From: Papilionanthe hookeriana x Papilionanthe teres
Taxonomy: Eukaryota; Streptophyta; Magnoliopsida; Asparagales; Orchidaceae
DNA length: 64,000 nucleotides
Assembly: GCA_022702705.1 (NCBI GenBank)
Contig: CM040424.1
Location: forward strand, 79,301,452 to 79,365,451
Reading direction: 5' to 3'
The translations under genes and the position numbers were made by a program. The notes under the pieces were generated by a model that was given only the letters and a program-made list of their open reading frames with translations, had not been told where the DNA came from and searched no databases. Below, one piece after another: positions 55,629-64,000 of the stretch; position 1 is the first letter of the stretch, and each line of letters opens with the position of its first letter.

Positions 55629-57817
55629 ACATAATTTCACAAATAAACTCTTACATTAAAAGGCTTGGTATTCTTCCCTATGCACAAGACTCCTCTTACA
55701 TCCGTACCAGTTGATTTGGTTAGGCCCCTTTTCTTATGTTTGTTCTTCTGATATTGAATTATAAATAAATAATTAATATCTTTAATTAAATTGAACCCTT
55801 ACCTCACTATCACCAATCTTGCTCACATTGAAACTCAAATCAAATTATTCATTTCTTCAAATTTTTTATTATAATTAATAATATTTTAAATTATCACACA
55901 TTATAATCTAACATATTATTACCTATTTTAATTTAATAAAATAACATAAACCCAAACCTGATGGATGCTCGAATTAGCCTAGGAAGGAAGCTCGGTCTTG
56001 AGTAGTTCCACCCCCCTTCTTCTCTTCGCAGACGAATCAATCGACCGACTCCCCTAAATCGAGCATGCAAGCATTCTCTTCTCCCTTCGGTTTCGACTCA
56101 ACCCTGGCCAACGCACACAAAAGCTTCGGCTCCCTTCTCGAACACGCGTCTTCTTCTTCTCCTTCTTCAATCTATCTTCACAAGGGTTCGACTCCCCTGT
56201 CTCCACAGTGACGAAGTATGATGTCGTAGCTAGGGTTCATCCTTACTAGGGTTCTGCCTCAATGTTGATCGCCTTCAAAGCTTTGGGGTATGTGAAGCAC
56301 TCGGACTCTTCTTCCTCTTTTTTCTCGCTCTTTGTTTCTTCTTTTTCTTCTTCAGTTTCTTCTTCTTTATCTTCGACTCATTTTCCGCAACAACTCATGC
56401 GGGTTAGCGACGCTTCTTGCGCACACAACTGATAACAACTTCCATCACCTTCTGTGGCTTTTTCTCTCGCTCTCTCTCGATTTCATTGCTTTGAATAGGG
56501 GCTTTGCAACTCTTTATGTTGTAATTGACGAGAAGTTTCTGTTTAAAATGACTCATCCAATATTAATTTTATTTTTAATTAACATTTATGATTATTATTT
56601 AAAATTTTAGTTATTTGAGCTATCCTTCCCAATCTACTCAAAATTCATACAAACAATTTCCAATTTTATCAAAAGTCATGTATGATTTCTGAACTATCTT
56701 AAATCCAAATAGATGATAACCTACTTGGAAACCTTCTAAATAATTTATGACTATTTAAAAAACTTGCATCACTTAATCTGCTTTGAATCCTTACAGATCA
56801 CTGTTTATCCACATAAAGATTATTCAGTCTTATTGAAGCTCGTATATATTCATAGAAATTCAATCTAATACAAATTTGATAGAACTTAAGCACCTTGGGT
56901 CAATAAGAACCTTCCACTGTCATCTCAAGACAGTGAGAACCTATTTGCCGCTTAGGACAAACGTTGTCTTTCATACTGAAATGACATCTCATGCTAGCAT
57001 CTTCTGTGAGTTCACCATAGCTACGTGACGTTGAAAGCACATTGAGGCACACTTTTAACTTGAATGAAAACTTACGCTTACATATAAGTTAGGGAGTGCC
57101 TCCTCATAATACCTTGGGCTAGTTAGAACTACCGCACGGGGCAGAAAATGATTAAAATAGAAATTCAGCTAGCGAGGAGCAAAGGTCGACACCTTGAGTT
57201 GGTAAGGAACATTCTTTAACATCATGGGCTAGCAAAAACCATGTGGCGACGTGAATTGAAGGCGCCATTGTAATAAAAATTTAATTTCACACCAACAATA
57301 TGGTCAATAAATATCTAGTTGATCTGAAAGGCTCTTCACAGCATTTACTTTGGCTTGAACAAAAAAACAAGCTACGTAAATGAAACAATAAATTGCACGG
57401 TTGCACCAAAATTCTAGATCCATAAAATTTGGTTAACGATAATTAGGATGAGCCACATGAAATGGAGAAAGCACCAACATGACCAAACCAAGTACGTCTG
57501 GAGGCTGGATAAGTTTAGCTTTGCATGCAGTACAATAGTGCACACTACAAAAAGAAGAAGTGAGAAACTATATCAATAGTATGCATAAAAAATCAGTACC
57601 TAAAAGATAAGAAGGCTCATCAGCTAATTCAACTATTATTTAAAAAATAAGAAGGTGACATGGGACTTGGGAGCTGAAGCGGGCCCAACCGGTTCAACAA
57701 GGGAGGGTTCGGCCCCGCAAAAGGTTGGACAAGTAAGAAGAATTCCTTTTTAATGTGTTTCTCTATTTTAGGGTTAGTTTTTAATGAGTTTGTTTCAGAA
57801 TTCTGCTGAGACAACTG
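55629..57817. other. Mostly featureless, with a repeated ACCTTGGG phrase
   Basis: ACCTTGGGTCAATAAGAACC (56892), ACCTTGGGCTAGTTAGAACT (57111), ACCTTGAGTTGGTAAGGAAC (57190) and ATCATGGGCTAGCAAAAACC (57220) are variants of one ~20-base phrase spread over 330 bp. The GC-richer part 55970-56290 has TTCTTCTTCTTCTCC and AGGGTTC words like a leader, but no following gene is seen. Confidence 0.4.
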
Positions 57818-58162
57818 TTGGCGTCCATTTTTCCCTTGTTAGAAATGTATCCAAAGAAGAGTGATGCTCCAGCTATATATCGCTCCGGAGAGGTGGTTAT
57901 CCTCGACGTTTACCCCTCCCTCCACAACCCACCCCTATCTGCTGCCATCGTTGTACCCTGCTGTGGACCACCAGAACTAAAGCCTAGCAGTTTGCCTTTA
58001 GCCCCGTCTCCCCGTCAGTTTATCTCGACCTATAGTCGACCCCTGATTCACCCACCCCTTCACTCACTTCCAACTGCAACTGCCCACCATATTCTTCCTT
58101 TGCTACTAACCAACACTTCGTCTTTTCCTATAGTCAAAGAGTCGTCACCTCAAAATTTCTAG
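57818..58162 (+). other. Open frame of 114 codons, unrecognised
   Basis: The start MASIFPLLEMYPKKSDAPAI is followed by a proline- and serine-rich body. There are no known motifs and the composition resembles the low-complexity C-rich stretch at 60188. It is probably non-coding or part of an old element. It is included only because it is the longest clean frame in the region. Confidence 0.15.
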
Positions 58163-60083
58163 ATAAAAAACAAAATTTGATCATCTATGTCGCATGCTAT
58201 GAATCCACCGTCTCCCTTTTCTCTATTAGCAACATTGTTAAGTTTTACTCTCTTCATGAACTTTAAGGAGGCATCATTGTAGTTGTTCTAGCATATTAAT
58301 TTAGGGAACATCACCTATTTGGCTGACTTCACAAGGCGCTTTATCACTTTGTTTGAGAGCACACAAAAGCTAATTGAGGATTCTCGAGCCCATTAAACAT
58401 TAGGAAAGGGTTGAGTGAGTCATTTTAACAATATATTATTAGCTTCTAGAAAAAGAAGTTAAGTGCATAATCTATTAAGCATGTCGTCACTTAAGTGGTA
58501 GTTGCTTAGAATGCTTCACAAAAGTCACTTCCATCATGCCTTAGACATTTAGCGACCAAAATCATTAGTTGAGCTATTGGAACTTTCCTGCAATCATACT
58601 AATGCCAAAGAATATAGCAAGGTGGTCTTATTTAAGGTGGTCTGTGATGAGAAGCTATCTGTAGGGTGAGTGTCACAGACGTTATAGTGACTTGTGACAT
58701 AAATAAAATGTTTCTATAACAAGATGTTGGTCGAGATATCACATTTTTTGAGATAGCATACTTGAAATACTATAGGAGCACACTAGCAAGTCTATCTCTA
58801 ATTCATAACTTGAGTTAGATCCCAAACTAGACCGATCTCAAAAACAACAAAAAGAACATTCCGAGCTGACCAACTTTAAAACACAAAAATCAAGTGGTTG
58901 ACGACTTCAAGCACAATAACAACATTGGTTAAGTATCACAAGCAGCTTCTCGCAACATTAGTGGGAACACTTATTAACGCACTGTGTCAATCCAAATGGT
59001 GAATTCCTTAACATGGTGAACCTCGACCCCCCATGGAATCATCTCCAACATTAGGCAAACAAATGTGATGGACGCCTCCCTAAAACCATTAGAACTAAAA
59101 GAAGTGTAGTCGTCTCGGTAATGCTCTTACCTTGATAATTGGATTTATCTACAAAAAGTCTTTGGCTGACAAACTTGTAAAGACCAAAGCTTTCCTCCAC
59201 GGTTTATGAGAAAATATCATAGCCCTAGTTCATAAGTGATCTAGAGTTGGCCTCGTCATCACAAAAATCAATGTCAACTTAAAGAATCAAAATCACATTC
59301 TTGGACCCTTTTTCCTGCAGACAAAAATTGGATCATGAATTATCTTAGAAGGGCATCCAATGTCGCTTGAATAGATGGGAGCCAATGCTTTACTCTTATC
59401 AAGTTTCTCATACTCCTTAATCTTGGAAGTCATCATATGAGAAGCCCTAGCAAACATGCCATCCATGGTAATGACTTCCAGATTTGAACACTACAGGATC
59501 AATGGAACAACAATTGGAACGTCTTGGTTGGTATTACCAGACTCAACATAATAAATGAAAGGATTGAATCACTATCTAGCCTCTAAGACTTTATGCTTGA
59601 GGGGTTTCCTTCACATAAATGAAAGTTCATCCTCTCCTTTTGCATAAACATGCTCAAAATAATTAAAAAATCTAGTCAATTCAACATCCTTGTCTTGGGT
59701 TAACTAGAGAACCAAGAACCATGATTGCTATCAGTTGTAAAAATAAAAAAGAAGATAATATAATTAACAAATTGTAATTTCAAAATTATATGAAGTGAAT
59801 TATCCTATTAAATCCTACCTAGAGAAAGAAGGGGTAAAGCTATAACACCATCTATCACGCAAAGCATGTCTTGCAGTGAATGGACATCAACTACACATAT
59901 ACATCTACTCTAGTTAAGTATGCTTGCAGCTTCAGTGCTTCGCCCTACCTATGAAATTTGAGTGGGTTAAAAGCACTAGTCCATCAATGGCTGGCTTCAC
60001 AATTAAAAACTTCGATTTCAAATCATTGAACATATTCTTGAGGCCTTCCATCTTGACGTGCAATGAAATAAAAGAGATTTTGA
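58163..60083. other. Unclassified, likely old transposon DNA
   Basis: Even base composition and occasional CTCGTC words without a domain. I cannot support a specific element. Confidence 0.35.
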
Positions 60084-60160
60084 ATCGGGATAGCCGTTGG
60101 TGTCTTATGGTTTCGATTTTAGTTTTTTGTGTTTTGCATCGGGATAGCCGTTGGTGTCTT
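60084..60160. repeat. Short direct repeat ATCGGGATAGCCGTTGGTGT
   Basis: The 23-base phrase beginning ATCGGGATAGCCGTTGGTGT occurs at 60084-60106 and 60138-60160, a perfect copy 54 bp apart. Confidence 0.9.
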
Positions 60161-60189
60161 TTTTCTCCATTTGAAGAATGTATCTAATT

Positions 60190-60790
60190 GTTTGAGTGGT
60201 GCTCTAGCTATTCTCGGTCCTGTGGTGGTGATTATGTCCTCTGCACCCATCCTCATCATCCCCACATCACTCCCGGTCCCTTTTCATTGCTGCAGCTGCC
60301 CTTAAACACCCACACATTGTTGTTTTTCCTGCAGTTTCCCAATTCCAGCCACCTATCCTCGCAGCCACCACCACGGACGCAGCCACCACCACGGACAGCC
60401 GTCCTTTTGCTGTCCTGCAGTCTCCCGCATTCCCCATTGTTGCTGCCAACATTCTCCCTTACTGCAGCGGCTCGGAAACAGCCGTTCCCAGTAATTTCTA
60501 CTGTTCCTGTCACCAAACCATTTGTTTCTCTCATTCCAGCTTGCTGCCATTGCCGCAACTCTTTCCGTTCGTTGCCGCCATCCTCGTCCCTTGCTGAAGC
60601 GACTCAGGAGAGCCCTTCCCAGCCTTCTCTCGCTCCCCCTCATTCTTGCTACCACCATCCAGGACAACACCACACTTGATGTTGCTGCAGCTTCGCACCA
60701 CCCCCTCCCAGTTACCAGTGCTATCGTCACGCCTTTCAATCCTTCAACCACTCTTTACCTCTTAGAAGGATCAAACTGTCACATTTGAGT
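60190..60790. repeat. C-rich low-complexity region
   Basis: CCACCACGGACGCAGCCACC repeats with CCAGCC, CTGCAG and TTGCCGC words. Several long frames on both strands (60188-60679, 60353-60751 and others) are a consequence of low stop-codon frequency in C-rich DNA. No domain is recognised. Confidence 0.5.
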
Positions 60791-63390
60791 TTTTTGTTTT
60801 TATTTGTGATATTGTATTTTCTTATTTTGAATTCAGAAATAATATTTGATTTTTCTAATGTTGCTTGGATTAACTCCGGTATAAAATTTTGCCTCGACCT
60901 TACATTTTGCTTTCAAAGCCACCGCTTCAGTGGTGGCAACTTCAATTTGTCTACCCAAGGTGTTGACCATTTAAAGGGCATTGAACTTTGGAGCATATAC
61001 TTTTATGTCGTCATATATCTAAAAAAATTTTAAACAAATTTGAAACAAAAGCCAACGTATTAGAAGAAATAAATCACTCACGAGTGAGGTAGCAGGTGTC
61101 ACAAATTCAAATTCATCCTTAGCAAATCATGAAAAAGGCTCCAAAATAAAAAGTGCATTTATTAACAACAACTAAAGCTTCATCCACCCCTATGTTGGAA
61201 AATTTTGGAACCCTTGCCAGTGCCTTTGCTTCTGTGGTTGACATGATGTAGTCACTTTGAATATCTTCATATTTCACGTGTTCACTTTCTAGAGGGTCGA
61301 CTCAACCCTAACTGAAAACCTTCAACAACAAGGGTTCCTTTCCAGAGCATTCTCTTTTTGGCTTCACATTAGTCGGTGCACAACTTCCCAGAGAAGTTCT
61401 CTAATTGCCAAAAGATGTAAAAGCAGTAAAAAATTCAAAAGTTCAAGCAAACAAAAATGCAATTTATTAGCATTTTTTAAACAAATTTGCTAATAAAATA
61501 TTGCACAGCATCAATCTTGCAGCACCTAGGGCAATTTGAGTAGCAAATATTTTTGCAGTATCTTATTGTTCTCAGATACTGGAAACAGGCAAGAAAATTA
61601 AGGAGATGGTGTCATACTCATTTGGGCCATATTGATCAATATACGTGGCAAACTTGATCCGGGTCTAGGAATACACGAGTATTGAACTAGCTTGGTTTAA
61701 GACAAGAGCTTGATATCAGACTATACTAGATTCAATTGAAACGGACCTTCAGCAAGTTGCATGTCATTCCCTACGCTATGGAAGGGCATGATATTCCGAA
61801 CATGGCAACTGAACTTGGCTTGGCAACCATTAGATCTCGTCCAGAAAGCTGACTTCTTGGTTCAGACCTAATTCAATCTCAGTCAAATGATAAAACTCAT
61901 CCAAGGCCAACTTCATGCTTAAACAAACTTCAAATTTGAGAACTCCTAAGCTACAACTAGTCAACCAAAATATTTTAAAGTAAATGAAATAATTATAATG
62001 TATACACTATAGCACTGACTTTAACTCTTGCCTGTAAATTGAAAGCTAAGTGACAGGCATGAGTAGCACAATTACAAGCAATCTCAAACAATTCTAGTCC
62101 TTCAATTCTATATAATATTGTCGAAATAATTCGAACCAACCCCCTATGATTCCACTGTTCCTCCAAGTTTTGCGTGCTCTTTGGCTTAATATGAATTTCT
62201 TATATACAAAAATGTTGAACCTAGACCTCTCAATCAATCCATTCATCTCTCTCTAATAACATCTCGTAGATTATCTCATAATTTCAAATAAGGTCTAACT
62301 GATTTCCAGCAACTAATTTTGGATCCAACAACAGTACAACCCAAATGGTCATTACTAGCAATGCTTCCAAGTATAAGAACTTAAGTTGCCAAAAGAGACC
62401 TCTATAAATGAATATCTTCCTAAGCACATATTTTCCTAATATAACTCTTCTTAATAGTACTTTTTAAACTATATTCCATTTTTAAAGCTATATTTTCAAC
62501 AACATTGTAGATCAAGACATTTTAAAGTTTTCTAAGAAACAGAACTAGTGGGCACACTTGTGAAGTTCAATAAGCATATTTAACACTAGCTCTGTCCTCA
62601 GCTCTCATACTTCAAAATTAACAATGTACTCTAATAAAACAGCCAACAATATCGTCGACTGCTATCCTCCCACTCCCTCTTACTACACAATCTTTCAATT
62701 AAAAAACTATATATACTTGTTTTATCTATGAAAGAGTAATTCCCCTCAAAAGTTGCTCTATTTTAAAAAATAAAGCGCAAAAATATTACCTCATTTACAA
62801 GGCTAAGGCTCTATTTCAGGGAAATGGGCAATCATGTTATGGGTATGCAAGCCTAATTCCAATCTTTCCTTGAAAAAGGTGAATCTAATATATAGGAAAA
62901 GATAATATTATACTTCACACATTGTCATCAATCTCATCATCAACAACCCCATAACATGCTTTTCGAAATATTTTACAAATAAAAAACACCATTAATATAA
63001 GATTCTGCATTTGTCATCTATGTGAGAAAATATCATATGAGAATTAGGAAAAGATAAGAGCAAATTTTTCAGATCATAAAAGGTATTGTAGAGCTTAGCC
63101 CGCAGAGAAATAGCTGGTAAATTATATGAAATAACATCCAATCATTTAATTTAATTTGCTTTCCTTCCATTTTATATACAAGCTTATCACAAGTCCTTGA
63201 TTCCTCTCTGATAAGACCATACATAACATGCAAGCTTACTAGACTTTAGTTCATGTTACTTTCAAGTCATGCATTAAGAACATGTTGGTGACTACCTATT
63301 ACAGTTGAATTTTCTACTCTATAAAAAGAGCCCTTCTCCTATCTAAATTGACACAGAAGGATGTACTACGATGATGAACGATGGTGTAAT
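60791..63390. other. AT-rich intergenic DNA
   Basis: No gene, RNA or repeat that I can support. Confidence 0.5.
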
Positions 63391-64000
63391 TAGGGCTGTC
63401 AAAAAAGCTCGTTATTCGCGAACAGTTCGTGTTCGGTTCATCAAGAAGTTCGTGTTCGTTTCGTTCGATAAGTGAATGAGACAAACACAAATAATTTTTT
63501 TCGTTCGGTTTGTTAAACGAACCAAACACGAACAGTGATGTGTTCGTTCGTGTTCTGTTCATTATTGTTCAAAATATAAAATAATTTAAAATAATTATTT
63601 ATAAAAAAAATTGTGATATTTTAAAAATAATTATATATTATAAAAATTTATCATATTTTAAATAATTAAACATCTATAAATTATAATATATGATAAATTA
63701 TTAATAACAATAATAATATTATAGTATTAATTATATTAATATAGATATTATAATATTATAATTAATATACTATACTATATATTAAAATAAAATCCTAAAC
63801 AAAAACCTAAACGCCTTATTCGGTTTACTTCATTTTGAAGAAGTATGGATTACTCGATGCGTACGAAATACCCGATCAATTTGCTTCATTTTGAGGAAGT
63901 ATGCTATCAAAGCTAGGGCTGTAAAAAAAATTCGTTGTTCGCAAACAGTTCGTGTTCGGTTCGCCAGGAAGTTCGTGTTCGATTCGTTCGATAAGCAAAC
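63391..64000. repeat. GTTCG-rich repeat, direct duplicate, cut by window end
   Basis: TAGGGCTGTCAAAAAAGCTC... at 63391 and TAGGGCTGTAAAAAAAATTC... at 63914 continue in parallel (ACAGTTCGTGTTCGGTTC, AGGAAGTTCGTGTTCG, ATTCGTTCGATAAG), a period of 523. The first copy also has an inverse arm CGAACCAAACACGAACAGTG (63519). The space between is very AT-rich. The second copy is incomplete. Confidence 0.8.

Noticed and set aside
60188..60788. Long frames on both strands (163, 132, 100 and 88 codons)
   Set aside because: The region is C-rich with few stop triplets in either direction, and none of the products has a recognisable motif.
1..64000. CRISPR array, bacterial operon signals or riboswitches
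   Set aside because: All repeats are tandem or transposon-type without regular spacers, and gene structure is eukaryotic.
1..64000. tRNA or rRNA genes
   Set aside because: I read for the TTCGANNC loop with a matching acceptor stem and found only isolated words such as in 33075 and 38310. A covariance search would be decisive.

Overview
This is plant nuclear DNA, most likely from a eudicot. It is AT-rich, its protein-coding genes have several exons with GT-AG introns, and it carries plant-specific families (a B-type cyclin with plant MSA promoter motifs, a class A1 heat shock factor, a REM-type B3 protein, a calmodulin-like protein). Most of the remaining DNA is transposon-derived. I cannot name the species.

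Layout. 1-6950: an LTR retrotransposon, cut by the window start, carrying two decayed copies of a plant-specific transposon protein in place of gag-pol. 6990-10300: an LTR fragment, a 5'-truncated RTE LINE and small palindromic elements. 10859-11359 (-): an intronless calmodulin-like gene. 12036-13250: a MITE split by a solo LTR. 13782-23863 (-): a two-exon gene of unknown function whose 9.5 kb intron holds an LTR, a duplicated hAT-like element, a LINE fragment and a Ty3/gypsy gag relic. 23895-31682: a 7.8 kb Mutator-like element (MULE) with ~285 bp terminal inverted repeats, a perfect 9 bp target duplication and a decayed FAR1-type transposase. It sits 31 bp upstream of that gene's start codon, and the gene's original leader and promoter now lie beyond 31692.

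34595-37418 (-): a B3 (REM-like) gene. 38855-44000: another member of the LTR family, a retroelement relic and two tandem-repeat blocks. 45011-47431 (-): a ten-exon cyclin B1 gene (420 aa) with AACGG motifs clustered just upstream. 49011-50177 (-): the second exon of an HSFA1 gene; I could not find its DNA-binding-domain exon in the rest of the window. 53611-55531: an internally deleted L1-type LINE ending in a long AT microsatellite. 55630-64000: mostly featureless AT-rich DNA, with a duplicated GTTCG-rich repeat at the end.

The genes do not form a functional cluster; they are independent single genes, all on the minus strand. The main points of interest are the MULE insertion that separates a gene from its promoter while giving it an in-frame upstream reading frame; one-base indels concentrated in near-identical MULE repeats, which may be assembly error; a cyclin intron that can be retained in frame; and several dispersed MITE and LTR families visible by comparison within the window.
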